Assembly (NCBI GenBank): GCA_965602675.1
Contig: CBFCZO010000007.1
Location: forward strand, 7,887 to 71,886
Origin: DATKUA01 sp965602675
GTDB lineage: Bacteria; Acidobacteriota; DATKUA01
DNA: 64,000 nt
Reading direction: 5' to 3'
Notes under the pieces: model-generated
Seen by the model: only the letters and a program-made list of their open reading frames with translations
What the model was told of the DNA's origin: nothing
The model's database searches: none
In this document: positions 25,341 to 34,359 of the stretch, one piece after another
How positions within the stretch are numbered: position 1 is the first letter of the stretch
How the letters are laid out: each line of letters opens with the position of its first letter
Program-made: the position numbers and the translations under genes

Positions 25341-27491
25341 ATGCGCAATCGAATTCTAGGTTTGTTGCTGGCAATAACTTTTCTCAGCATGCTTCCGTTG
25401 ACTGCGGTCGCACAGGAAGAGGTCGGCGAAGAAAAGGCTCCCGAGCCCCCGCCTTTGACGGAAAAGCATCGCAAGTGGCTCGAAGAGGATGTTGTCTACA
25501 TCATCTCCGACGTGGAGAAAGAGGCTTTCCTTGAGCTGCTTACCAACGAGGACCGCGACGATTTCATCGCCGCCTTCTGGTTGGTGCGCGACCCGACGCC
25601 CGGGACTGAGCTGAACGAGTTCAAGGACGAGCACTTCAAGCGCATTGAATTCGCAAACCACAAGTACGGCCGCGACACGGCGAAACCGGGGTGGAAAACC
25701 GACCGCGGAAAAATTCACGTGCTCCTCGGCGAGCCGCGCTTCAGATCGGAATACCCCGAGGATATGCTGATTCAGCCGACAGTGCTGTGGCACTACATCT
25801 CCGTCGACAAATACGGCCTGCCGCCCAGCTTCTACCTCATCTTCTTCCGGAATTACGGCGTCGGCGAAATGCGCCTCTACAGCCCAACTGCCGACGGCAT
25901 TAACAAGCTCTTCCGCCCGCTGCCTTCCTTGCAGGGGATGGGCTCTGAAGCGCTGACCGAGCTGCTCTACACTTCTGTTGATTCCGAACTCGCACACGCG
26001 GTTTGGAGCCTCCTGCCGAGCGAGGGGGGACTTGCGACCGAACAATTCATGCCCAATCCGCTCAGCTCGGAGATGATGCTGGCGCGAGTGTACGACGCGC
26101 GCAACTATCCCAAGAATTACGAGTGGGTTGACACCTACCTGACCATGGGCACCACCATCAAGGTGGACTACACCTTCCTGAAATCCTCGCCGGATTTTGT
26201 CTTCACCTGGATTCTTAATCCGCTAAGCCTACCTGAGATGCATTACGCCGTCTTCCTGCGGCCCGATCAGTTCTCTCTCGGGCGTTACCAGGACCGAGTA
26301 TACGGTTCCGTTACCCTTGACGGCTTCATCACCACGGAAGAAGGCAAGCTGCTCTCCCCCATCAGGGAACACAGCGAGTTCGATGTGCCTCCGAGACAAG
26401 TTGAAGACGTGTCCAAGCGGCCGTTCGAGCTGGAGGGAATGTTGCCGATCATCCCCGGCTCCTATCAGTTCACGCTGATGTGGAAAAACGAGGTGTCACG
26501 GCGCAACATGCCCGTAATCGGGGACCTTGAGATTCCTGATATCGAGTCCCTGGAAAAACCGATTTTCTCTCCCCCAATCCTGATTCTTTCCGCCACTCCT
26601 CTTGATCAGCAGAAAACCACGCAGTCGGTGCGCCCGTTCCAGATCGGAAGTTACCAATTCACGCCGAATATCAGCGGCGTCGTTCCCCCCGGCACGCCGG
26701 TGAATGTGTTCCTTCAGTTGGTTCTGCCTCCCGCGAAACCCATGGTGGTGGCCGACTACAACGTTGAATTCCGTTTCTATCAGGAAAACGAGGAAGTTCA
26801 AAAAGTGGTCGAGCCGCTCAGCAACTTCATCAAGAACGAGATGTTGTACATCTCGACAGGGATATTCAAGCCCGTTCCTTCCGAGAATCTAACCTCCGGA
26901 GATAACATCCTGAAGGTGGCTTTGGTCAGCGGCGAGGAAGATATTGCAGTCAGCAAAGAACTCAAGCTCAAGATCTGGAGCAGGGAGTTGAGGGATCCGT
27001 TCGTCATCAGGCGCGGCATGCCGCCCTATTCCAGGGGGGCACACTCCACCATCAGAGCCGAGCAGTGGATCCGCCGCGGCAACAACGCAAAGGCGATCGA
27101 AATGCTGCAGGAGGCCGTGCAGCGCGAGCCGGCCATGACCGACTCGAAAATGACGCTGATGAGACTGCTGCTCAAGGAGCGAGAGTTTGAAAAAATAATC
27201 GTCCTCGGTGAGCCGCTCCTGATTGAAAAACCGCGTGATGTCCAGCTTCTCCTGCTGGTGGCTTCGGGCTACTTCGGCGCGGGCAAGGACAAAGACGCAG
27301 CAAGGCTGCTGGAGCGCACACTCAGCGAGCAGCCGAACAACCTCCACGCCCTCAACCTTCTGGCGCATGTGAAACTCGCCGGGGGAGACATTGCCGGGGC
27401 GCTCTCAGCGATTAACCGTTCACTCGAGGTCTATCCCGAGCAGCCCAACCTCAAGGAGCTCAAAGCCCAGATCGAGGCCGACGTGCAGTGA
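25341..27491 (+). CDS. GWxTD-domain protein with C-terminal TPRs
   Basis: A 716-residue exported protein (signal peptide ending LTAVAQ). Residues about 40-170 form a GWxTD domain: WLEEDVVYIISDVEKEAF, FIAAFWLVRDPTPGT, and the name-giving motif G117-W-K-T-D121 followed by RGKIHVLLGEP. A middle beta-rich region is unassigned and residues about 590-710 are TPR-like (EQWIRRGNNAKAIEMLQEA, AARLLERTLSEQPNNLHAL). The domain is known mainly from Acidobacteriota and relatives and has no established biochemical function. It starts 10 nt after the VWFA gene stop with a weak GAG-rich ribosome site, indicating translation from the same mRNA, and is followed by a perfect hairpin terminator. Confidence 0.9.
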   Translation: MRNRILGLLLAITFLSMLPLTAVAQEEVGEEKAPEPPPLTEKHRKWLEEDVVYIISDVEKEAFLELLTNEDRDDFIAAFWLVRDPTPGTELNEFKDEHFKRIEFANHKYGRDTAKPGWKTDRGKIHVLLGEPRFRSEYPEDMLIQPTVLWHYISVDKYGLPPSFYLIFFRNYGVGEMRLYSPTADGINKLFRPLPSLQGMGSEALTELLYTSVDSELAHAVWSLLPSEGGLATEQFMPNPLSSEMMLARVYDARNYPKNYEWVDTYLTMGTTIKVDYTFLKSSPDFVFTWILNPLSLPEMHYAVFLRPDQFSLGRYQDRVYGSVTLDGFITTEEGKLLSPIREHSEFDVPPRQVEDVSKRPFELEGMLPIIPGSYQFTLMWKNEVSRRNMPVIGDLEIPDIESLEKPIFSPPILILSATPLDQQKTTQSVRPFQIGSYQFTPNISGVVPPGTPVNVFLQLVLPPAKPMVVADYNVEFRFYQENEEVQKVVEPLSNFIKNEMLYISTGIFKPVPSENLTSGDNILKVALVSGEEDIAVSKELKLKIWSRELRDPFVIRRGMPPYSRGAHSTIRAEQWIRRGNNAKAIEMLQEAVQREPAMTDSKMTLMRLLLKEREFEKIIVLGEPLLIEKPRDVQLLLLVASGYFGAGKDKDAARLLERTLSEQPNNLHALNLLAHVKLAGGDIAGALSAINRSLEVYPEQPNLKELKAQIEADVQ

Positions 27492-27530
27492 ATGCGTAAT
27501 CGCTCCGGAGATTTGCACGGAAAAAATAAC

Positions 27531-27563
27531 AAGCTCCACTCTTATTAAGAGTGGAGCTTTTGT
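27531..27563 (+). terminator. Intrinsic terminator of the TPR-VWFA-GWxTD operon
   Basis: Perfect 13-bp stem AAGCTCCACTCTT (27531-27543) / AAGAGTGGAGCTT (27547-27559), loop ATT, then TTGTT. Confidence 0.9.
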
Positions 27564-27590
27564 TAGCTAAAGATCCCGATTTAACGTTTT

Positions 27591-29348
27591 TCAGCGTTTC
27601 TTCTCGTAAGTTGCATCAGCCTTGGCGTCTTCCCCCGACTTCACACGCACCTGCAGGTCATCCGGCTTCTTCCAGCCCTCTGCGCTCTTGAACTCGACTG
27701 TCACCTGACCCGGCGTCACGCCATCGGCAGTCTCACCGCTTGCGAACCACTGGTTGGTGCCGGCAATTCGCCACATGGCGCCGTTGTCTACGGCCCCCTT
27801 TGGCTTCAGGATTATCGTCAGAGTCGCTGCTCTCTGCTTCTTGTATGCTCCCGTGACATTGGTCGTCTCGTTTGCTTTGACTGCCACACTGATGTTGTCG
27901 GGAGTCTTCCAGTCCGGGATGTCCTTGAACTCGATGATCCACTCGCCGGATTTGATACTCTCCCGCATCCGGCCGCTCTGACGCCAATTGGGCGTCCCCA
28001 CAATGCGCCATTCAGCGCCTGCCTGCACCGCCGCTTCGGGCTGGATGTCGACCAGGATCCCTCCGTAGTCCGACGTATAGCTGGCGGTGATCGTCACCGT
28101 TTGGTCCTTGACTATCCTGACCTTTTGTTTCTCAGGCGTGCCCCAGCCTTCGATCTCGCTGAACTCCACCGTGTGAGTGCCGGTTGGCAGATTGGTTTTC
28201 GTACTGCCGCTCACGCGCCAATCGTAGCCTTCTTCGGCGATTCGCCATTTGCCGCCTGCTTCGACTGCCTTGCTCGGCTCGATGTTGACGGTCAGTGCGC
28301 CCTTCTCCATTCCATACTTACCGGTAACCGTCGCAGGCCGTCGGGGATCGACGATGACGGTTGCGTCATCCGGCTCTTTCCAGCCCGCAATCGACTTGAA
28401 TTTGACGATGTTCTCGCCTGCGGGTGCGTTCTGAAGGGTTCGACCGCTGGGGTGCCAGTCGTCATCTCCTTTGAACCGCCATTGTGCGCCGTCGGTAACC
28501 GCCTCTTTCGGCTCGATGTTGACGGTCAGCACGCCCTTCTGCCTGCGATAAGTTCCCGTCATATTAGCCGTCTGCCCGGAGTCGATACGAACCTGCTTGA
28601 CTGGAGACTTGTCCCAGTACTTCACATCTATGAACTCGATCGTATAAGTACCGCTGGGAACCTCGGTTTCCGTCGTACCAGAGTAAAACCACTGCGCGGT
28701 CCCCTGGCGCCGCCACAGCGCTCCTGCATTTCCGGCTTCGCCGGGGTCGATGGTAACAGTGAGTGAGCCCCACATCGGTTTGTATGCAACACGGACCGCA
28801 GCGGTCCGGCCGAGGGGAACCCTCACTGTCTGCCCTGTTGGTTGTTCCCAGTCTTTGATGCTGACGAACTCAATCGCCCAGTCGCCTTCCGGAACGTTGT
28901 CCTCCTGTTCGCCGCTTCGCAACCAGATCTCGGTGCCCTCGCGCCGCCACATCGCCCCCGCTCCAACCGCTTCCGGAGGTTCAATGGTAACAATCAGCGA
29001 GCCTGATAATGATCTGTATTCGACATCCAGCAGGGCTATCCTGCCTCTGGTTATCGAGACTCGCTGAGAAACGGGAGCCTGCCAGCCGCGGATCTCGGTG
29101 AATTCCACAGTATAGTTTCCGGGCCGGATGTTGCTGAGCGTCGCGCCGCTGCGTTGCCAGTCGATTCCGGCAAAATTGGCGATGCGCCACATCGCTCCGG
29201 CGTCGACCGCTTCCGGCGGTGCGATGAATACTCGCAATGACCCCGTGGACTGGGCGGTAGGCGTCGTGGCGAAAGCAGCCGCAGAGATGACGACGAGCAG
29301 GATTGCCGCCAGGCCCAACCTCGATTTTCTATTCAAATTCGTTTTCAT
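27591..29348 (-). CDS. Secreted protein made of seven tandem about 77-residue beta repeats
   Basis: A 585-residue exported protein (signal peptide ending ISAAAFA). After the signal it consists almost only of seven repeats with the pattern G-S-L-x-V-x-I-x-P-x-E-A-V-x-A-G-A-x-W-R, then W-x-x-S-G, then P-x-G-x-(x)-I-E-F, G-W-x-x-P and a closing V-T-G-x-Y. Repeats begin near residues 36, 115, 193, 271, 349, 428 and 508. Similar repeats are known in secreted proteins of myxobacteria, cyanobacteria and planctomycetes and are probably small beta-sandwiches; no enzyme domain is present. It is transcribed toward the GWxTD operon, from an upstream region shared with the divergent amidase. A structural or binding role at the cell surface is inferred; ligand unknown. 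Confidence 0.85.
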   Translation of the reverse strand: MKTNLNRKSRLGLAAILLVVISAAAFATTPTAQSTGSLRVFIAPPEAVDAGAMWRIANFAGIDWQRSGATLSNIRPGNYTVEFTEIRGWQAPVSQRVSITRGRIALLDVEYRSLSGSLIVTIEPPEAVGAGAMWRREGTEIWLRSGEQEDNVPEGDWAIEFVSIKDWEQPTGQTVRVPLGRTAAVRVAYKPMWGSLTVTIDPGEAGNAGALWRRQGTAQWFYSGTTETEVPSGTYTIEFIDVKYWDKSPVKQVRIDSGQTANMTGTYRRQKGVLTVNIEPKEAVTDGAQWRFKGDDDWHPSGRTLQNAPAGENIVKFKSIAGWKEPDDATVIVDPRRPATVTGKYGMEKGALTVNIEPSKAVEAGGKWRIAEEGYDWRVSGSTKTNLPTGTHTVEFSEIEGWGTPEKQKVRIVKDQTVTITASYTSDYGGILVDIQPEAAVQAGAEWRIVGTPNWRQSGRMRESIKSGEWIIEFKDIPDWKTPDNISVAVKANETTNVTGAYKKQRAATLTIILKPKGAVDNGAMWRIAGTNQWFASGETADGVTPGQVTVEFKSAEGWKKPDDLQVRVKSGEDAKADATYEKKR

Positions 29349-29538
29349 TCTTTACCCCCGTTGGTTAAATATAGTTGTGGCAACCGATTGTATTACCAGA
29401 CCCCTCGCTCGCTGTTCACTTGAATGCTAAGCAATTCTAACCTCCAGACTCGTAGCGTTCAAGGAATTCGGTGGCTGAATACTTTCATCAAGTGTCGCAC
29501 TCTGCTTTAATTGGACAAACAAATTGCGGGAGGGTGCC

Positions 29539-31275
29539 ATGGCAATTGAAAACGGTGAACCGAAGCGCGGGAAAGCCGCGATCTCTGTCCACAGGCGTGA
29601 TTTCTTGACGGCAGTCGGCGGCCTCGGCCTGGCCTCCACAGCATTCCCCTCCGCACTTTGGGCACGGGCGCAGGAGGAAGGCTCGATCACCAAGCAGACG
29701 ATTGTCGAAGCCGAGAAACTCGCGGGGCTGGAGTTCACCGACGCCGAGCGGGAGTTGCTGCTTGAAGACATCGCAGACCTTCCGAAAAGCTATGAAGAAA
29801 TCCGCGAGCTGAATATCGGTAACGAGGTTGCCCCGGCGCTCGAATTCAATCCCATCCCTCCCGGAACAAAACTTCCCGAGCAGCCTATACCTTCCGGCCC
29901 GCTCGATGAAAACGTCGATCTACCGGCGAGCGAGGCCGACCTGGCCTTCATGCCGGTGACAAAGCTCTCGCAACTGGTCAGGGAGCGCAAGCTCACCTCC
30001 ACCGAGCTGACCGCGATGTATCTCGCGCGCCTGCGCAAGCACGATCCCGCTCTCAAGTGTGTGATCAGCCTGACGACTGAGCGCGCGCTGGAAGAGGCCG
30101 ACCGCGCCGACCGCGAAATCGCCGCCGGCAACTACCGCGGCCCGCTGCACGGCATCCCCTGGGGCGCAAAGGATCTGCTCGCCGCCCGTAAATACCGCAC
30201 CACATGGGGCGCGCGGCCTTACGAGGATCAGGTGATCAATGCCGACGCCACCGTGACCGATCGCCTTTCCGCTGCCGGAGCGGTGCTGGTCGCCAAGCTG
30301 ACGCTCGGCGCGCTGGCCTGGGGCGATGTATGGTTCGGCGGCAAGACGCGCAATCCATGGAATCCCGAGCAGGGCTCAAGCGGCTCGTCGGCGGGTCCGG
30401 CGTCATCAACGGCAGCGGGCCTCACCGGCTTCGCCATCGGCAGCGAAACCTGGGGCTCGATCGTTTCCCCCTGCTCCCGCTGCGGCTCCACCGGCCTGCG
30501 CCCCACATTCGGGCGCGTCAGCCGCCACGGCGCCATGGCTCTCTCATGGACGATGGACAAGCTCGGTCCTATCTGCCGCAGCGTCGAGGATTGTGCCCTC
30601 GTGCTCGACGCGATTTACGGCCCCGACGGCTTGGACACCACCGTGATTGACCACCCGTTTGCCTGGAACCGCGACCTCGACGTCACAAAGCTGCGTGTCG
30701 GCTACCTCAAGTCGGTCTTCGAGCGCGAGCCGGAGGAGGAGCAGGCGAAAGAGGCCCACGCGATCAACCTGCGCACGTTGGAAGAGCTGGAGAAGGCCGG
30801 CATCAGGCTGGTCCCCTTCGAGTTGCCCGACTTCCCCGTCGGCGCGCTCTCCTTCATCCTCAACGCGGAGGCCGCTGCCGCCTTCGACGAATTGACCCGC
30901 AGCAACCGCGACGACCTGCTGGTTCGCCAGATCAAAGATGCCTGGCCCAACACCTTCCGCCAGAACCGCTTTGTCCCGGCCGTCGAATACATCCAGGCAA
31001 ACCGTGCGCGCAGTATCCTGATGCGAAAGATGGCCGAGGTGATGGAGAAGGTCGACGTCTACGTCTGCCCTCCCTACGGCGGCAACAACCTCCTGCTCAC
31101 CAACCTCACCGGACACCCCTGCGTCGTCCTGCCCAACGGCTTCCGCGAAAACGGCACTCCCACCAGCATCACCTTCAACGGCAAGCTCTTCGGCGAAGCG
31201 CAATTGCTGGCCGTCGCCAAAGCCTACCAAGACGCCACCGGTTACCATCTCAAGCACCCGCCGCTGTTTATTTGA
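29539..31275 (+). CDS. Tat-exported amidase (amidase signature family)
   Basis: A 578-residue hydrolase. A twin-arginine signal, H-R-R-D-F-L at about residue 20, marks export of the folded enzyme. The amidase-signature core has the catalytic Lys in GIPWGAKDLLA, the glycine/serine loop QGSSGSSAGPASSTAAG carrying the cis-Ser, and the nucleophile region GSETWGSIVSPCSRCG, where most relatives have GSDTGGSIR. Members hydrolyse many amides or act as GatA; the Tat signal, and the 90-residue helical extension before the core, rule out GatA. The ATG at 29539 is chosen over an in-frame codon at 29524 because GGGAGG lies 5 nt before it. Substrate unknown. A decayed second copy of its 3' end lies 1.2 kb downstream. 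Confidence 0.9.
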   Translation: MAIENGEPKRGKAAISVHRRDFLTAVGGLGLASTAFPSALWARAQEEGSITKQTIVEAEKLAGLEFTDAERELLLEDIADLPKSYEEIRELNIGNEVAPALEFNPIPPGTKLPEQPIPSGPLDENVDLPASEADLAFMPVTKLSQLVRERKLTSTELTAMYLARLRKHDPALKCVISLTTERALEEADRADREIAAGNYRGPLHGIPWGAKDLLAARKYRTTWGARPYEDQVINADATVTDRLSAAGAVLVAKLTLGALAWGDVWFGGKTRNPWNPEQGSSGSSAGPASSTAAGLTGFAIGSETWGSIVSPCSRCGSTGLRPTFGRVSRHGAMALSWTMDKLGPICRSVEDCALVLDAIYGPDGLDTTVIDHPFAWNRDLDVTKLRVGYLKSVFEREPEEEQAKEAHAINLRTLEELEKAGIRLVPFELPDFPVGALSFILNAEAAAAFDELTRSNRDDLLVRQIKDAWPNTFRQNRFVPAVEYIQANRARSILMRKMAEVMEKVDVYVCPPYGGNNLLLTNLTGHPCVVLPNGFRENGTPTSITFNGKLFGEAQLLAVAKAYQDATGYHLKHPPLFI

Positions 31276-31290
31276 GCGTGAAAAAAATTA

Positions 31291-31326
31291 CGCCGCGGAT
31301 CGGGTCACACCGGTCCGCGGCGGTTT
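31291..31326 (+). terminator. Intrinsic terminator of the amidase gene
   Basis: CGCCGCGGA (31291-31299) pairs with TCCGCGGCG (31314-31322), followed by GTTTCT. Confidence 0.8.
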
Positions 31327-31352
31327 CTATAACAACGGAGGTTCGATTTACT

Positions 31353-31475
31353 TCACTTCGGCACTTCAAAGAACTTATCGTCCAAAGGCTCGTTGAACTT
31401 TAGTTCTTCAACAAGGATGGTGAGGCCCGCGGTGGTGTAAATCTTGAACGAATCAACGAGGGTGTTGACTGATGC
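31353..31475 (-). pseudogene. 3' remnant of an outer-membrane-lipoprotein-sorting (LolA-like) gene
   Basis: About 40 codons are open on the minus strand after a TAG, with no start codon. The translated end, VDSFKIYTTAGLTILVEE then LKFNEPLDDKFFEVPK and stop, looks like the C-terminal strand and tail of LolA-type or related lipoprotein-sorting proteins, which often end F-N-x-P-L-D-D-x-x-F-x-x-P. Nothing upstream continues the family. It lies between the amidase terminator and the low-GC gene. The family guess rests on a short segment only. Confidence 0.45.
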
Positions 31476-31562
31476 GGGCTATTCCACGATAACGACGAAC
31501 CTCAGGCAGCAAATCACGCAGAGTATGTTTGGATAATAATCGTGATAATTATTTAAATCGCT

Positions 31563-32216
31563 TTATCTCATATTCAATCCTCTCTTCTTGATTCCATAAT
31601 CATAAGTATCATCTTCACCGATCACATATACAGTGAAATAGTCTTCTCTATGTGGAAATGTATTCCATTCGAAATAACCTATCACACTTGATGATGTCAC
31701 CTCGAATCCAAACGCATTAATGTACATGTGAGGAATAACTACAGTATCAATTGGTCTGATAGGATTGTCTAAATCGTTGTCTACAACAATGACAATGCCC
31801 AGTGCATGACGCTGATACAGGATGTAGCCTCCACTCATTTGGGGATAGGGTGCCCAGACCTCTACGGCCGCAACGTTCCTCGAGTACTTTTTGATATCAT
31901 CCTCAGACAACTCAAAATCAGTAAATTTTTTTAACGCTCTCCTCTGAGCCAAGGCCACCTCTTTCGTAAGGGTTTGTATGGGTCCGAGAAAATAGAATCT
32001 GAAATCGGAATTAACAACACCATACTGAAACTCCGCATTCAATTTGTCGTATATTTTGAAACGATTATGCAAAACTGCTTTTGAGTGTCCCAATAGTTTC
32101 CCTGCTTCAATTGCCTTCTCAACCTCTTCCTGCGGCGGGTAGACCTGAGAAAATACTGATTGAGAGGCCACAGCAAAACAAACAATGAACGTCGCGATCA
32201 CGAGTAATCTTTTCAT
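31563..32216 (-). CDS. Secreted protein of unknown family in a low-GC patch
   Basis: A 217-residue protein with a clear Sec signal peptide (MKRLLVIATFIVCFAVASQS, cut near VFSQ). The mature part is mixed alpha/beta: an N-terminal charged helix (EEVEKAIEAGKLLGHSKA) and a beta-rich half with YILYQRHALGIVIVVDNDLD and SSSVIGYFEWNTFPHREDYF. No Cys, heme or metal motif is seen. I do not recognise the family. Its base composition is clearly more AT-rich than all neighbours, and gene remnants flank it on both sides, so it may be a recent arrival. It has no ribosome site stronger than GGGGG upstream of the ATG. Confidence 0.7.
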   Translation of the reverse strand: MKRLLVIATFIVCFAVASQSVFSQVYPPQEEVEKAIEAGKLLGHSKAVLHNRFKIYDKLNAEFQYGVVNSDFRFYFLGPIQTLTKEVALAQRRALKKFTDFELSEDDIKKYSRNVAAVEVWAPYPQMSGGYILYQRHALGIVIVVDNDLDNPIRPIDTVVIPHMYINAFGFEVTSSSVIGYFEWNTFPHREDYFTVYVIGEDDTYDYGIKKRGLNMR

Positions 32217-32485
32217 GACACACCCCCATCTAAAGACGATCTAGTATTATCACATCAGGCTAACAGTCACCGCACGCAACAGCAAGGGAATAAATATGCA
32301 CTTTTAAATTTCTCAGAGTTTTATTATAAACGTCACATTCAATGTTTCTGATGGAAAATTCTTGTTAGTAACACACTATTCATTTCACAAGCTGATGTGA
32401 TTAGATCGAACCTCTCGATAAACAAAAAGAGATGGTAGCTTTAACAATGGCAAAGTAGTAAGCAGTTGACTAGCTGTAGGCTGTA
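32217..32485. other. Gene-free AT-rich stretch
   Basis: No gene was found. AT-rich DNA leads from the promoter side of the unknown secreted gene into the decayed amidase end. It probably holds the promoter of the minus-strand gene at 31563-32216, but no clear -35/-10 pair can be defended. Confidence 0.4.
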
Positions 32486-32533
32486 GCCAAGGCCTACTAG
32501 AACGCCACTGGCTACCACCTCAAGCACCCGTAG
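32486..32533 (+). pseudogene. Remnant of a second amidase 3' end
   Basis: The 45 nt 32486-32530 align without gaps to the amidase 3' end at 31216-31260 with 7 differences by eye. Translation gives AKAY, a stop, then NATGYHLKHP and stop, against AKAYQDATGYHLKHP in the intact gene. The internal TAG and the lack of any upstream amidase sequence show that it is dead. It marks the far border of the low-GC patch. Confidence 0.8.
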
Positions 32534-32589
32534 ACGCATTATTGCTCAATGGGCCTCCGGGCGCCTGCATGCAACACAAATCAAGAATG

Positions 32590-34359
32590 CTATTCCCCGT
32601 TTTTTTCAAACACCACCTTGCCGTCGACGATCGTCATCACAACGTTCATCTTGAGGATATCTTTCGGGTCGCACTTCATCAGGTTGAGATCGCAGACGGT
32701 GATGTCGGCCAGCTTGCCCTCCTTGATCGAGCCGCGCACTTCGTCCTCAAAAGCGGCGTAGGCGTTGTTGATCGTGTAGGCCTTGAGCGCCTCGTGAACG
32801 GAGATTTTCTGCTCGGGGAACCAGCCGCCCTCGGGCGTGCCGTTGAGCGTCGTGCGGTTGACGGCGGCGTTGATCAGGTACTTCGGGTGGACGTGGTACT
32901 CCGCCGCCGAGGTGCCGGGCCAGTCGGAACCGAAGGAAAGGATGGCGCCGTTGTCGAGCAGCGAATTGAACGCGTAGGCTCCCTTGCAGCGCTCGTGGCC
33001 GATGCGTTCCTTCATCCAGCGCATGTCGTCCGAGAGGTGGTAGGGGTTGACCTCGGCGATCACATTGAGGGTTCTGAAGCGTGAGAAATCGTCGGGGCGC
33101 AGCACCTGCGCGTGGATCACGCGGAAGCCGCGCAGATCCTGCCCCGTTTCGTCTCTGAGGCGTTCTATACAGTCGAGCAGCAGGGCGCAACCCCTGTCGC
33201 CGATGGCATGGACGTTGGCGACGAAGCCGGCGTTGTAGCCGACCTTCAGCAGCTCGTACATCTTCTCCATGTTACCGGTCACGAAATCAGGATCGTCGCT
33301 GGTGTGGCGGCGGTAGTGGCCGTAGTTGTCGGGCTGATCATCGTAAGGCTCGAAGAACAGGGCGCCGTGGGTGCCCATGATGCCGTCGACGTAGCCCTTG
33401 AGCGCGCCGTAACGCAGCCACGGATCGGGCTCCTTCGTCTCTGGGTGCAGGCCCATCGTCAGGCCCTTCTCTTGCAGCTCGGCACCGCGGGAAAGGTCGG
33501 GGCGCAGCCAGACGCGGCAGGTCAGCTCGCCGGCCTTCTGCAACTCCAGGAAGCGCGCGGTTTGTTCGGCAGTCGCGATATCCTGAACCTCGACGATGCC
33601 ACACTCCGCCAGCTTTTTCAGGGCGGCGCGGTTTTCGTCGAGCAAACGCTTGCGCGACTTCGGCTTGACAACCTCACGGATTTGCTCCAACGCTGGAGAG
33701 GCGCGCTCGATCAACCCCGAGGGCCTGCCTTGCTCATCGAGCCGCATACCAGGCAGGCGCGACTCCTCCAGCCCCGCAGCCAGCAGCGCGGGCGTGTTGG
33801 CGAGATACAATTCATAGTCGAAACTGCAGAGCAGGCAGGGATTGCTAGCCGTGATCTCATCTATCAGCCAACGGGTGGGTTGCCAGCGCTCCGTCTTCTT
33901 TTCCCCTGAAGTCTCGGCACCCAACGCCCACTCCTCGTAGGCTCCCCAGAGGCCGCCGGTAATCCATTCGCCGTCTTCGAGGATCCCGACCACGCGCTCC
34001 ATCTCCGCGCGCAGGCCTTCATCATCGGCGACGGTCATCAGGTTGGCGTCGTTGATCAGCTCGCCCGCGCGGTTGAAATGCACGTGCCCGTCGATAAAAC
34101 CGGGCACGACGAAGTCGCCGCCCAGGTCGACGACGCGCGTCCCCTCGCCAACATATTTCCGCGCCTCGCCGTCGCTGTCGAGCACGGCCGAGATCTTATT
34201 GCCCGTAATCACGACAGCTCTAGCCCACTCGTGGCTCGTTTCCATCGTGTAGACCTCGCCGTTGAGCAGCACGATGTCGGCCCTTTCAACACCCGGCGAG
34301 CAGGCCGCTAACAGAATGATCGCGGTAAAGAAGATCCCCAGCAAACAAGCGAACCTCAT
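32590..34359 (-). CDS. Amidohydrolase (amidohydrolase-3/YtcJ-like), lipoprotein
   Basis: A 589-residue metal-dependent hydrolase. The lipoprotein signal ends L-A-A-C (Cys20). The composite beta-sandwich starts with DIVLLNGEVYTM and the barrel with VVPGFIDGHVHF, whose H-x-H binds metal. Later landmarks are the catalytic Lys-like region YVDGIMGTHGA, VHAIGDRG with another metal His, IHAQVLRPDD and SDWPGTSAAEYHVHP with the conserved Asp. YtcJ-type enzymes act on N-substituted formamides or related amides; the real substrate is unknown. The stop is followed within 60 nt by the decayed amidase end on the opposite strand. Two amide-cleaving envelope enzymes thus lie close together, but on opposite strands. 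Confidence 0.88.
   Translation of the reverse strand: MRFACLLGIFFTAIILLAACSPGVERADIVLLNGEVYTMETSHEWARAVVITGNKISAVLDSDGEARKYVGEGTRVVDLGGDFVVPGFIDGHVHFNRAGELINDANLMTVADDEGLRAEMERVVGILEDGEWITGGLWGAYEEWALGAETSGEKKTERWQPTRWLIDEITASNPCLLCSFDYELYLANTPALLAAGLEESRLPGMRLDEQGRPSGLIERASPALEQIREVVKPKSRKRLLDENRAALKKLAECGIVEVQDIATAEQTARFLELQKAGELTCRVWLRPDLSRGAELQEKGLTMGLHPETKEPDPWLRYGALKGYVDGIMGTHGALFFEPYDDQPDNYGHYRRHTSDDPDFVTGNMEKMYELLKVGYNAGFVANVHAIGDRGCALLLDCIERLRDETGQDLRGFRVIHAQVLRPDDFSRFRTLNVIAEVNPYHLSDDMRWMKERIGHERCKGAYAFNSLLDNGAILSFGSDWPGTSAAEYHVHPKYLINAAVNRTTLNGTPEGGWFPEQKISVHEALKAYTINNAYAAFEDEVRGSIKEGKLADITVCDLNLMKCDPKDILKMNVVMTIVDGKVVFEKNGE

Noticed and set aside
28101..28766. 221-residue plus-strand frame opposite the repeat protein
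   Set aside because: Its apparent repeats are only the mirror of the seven-repeat gene on the minus strand.
27591..29348. DNA-level tandem repeat or CRISPR-like array in the seven-repeat gene
   Set aside because: The repeats are protein-level, about 230 nt long and diverged in DNA; no short identical repeats with spacers.
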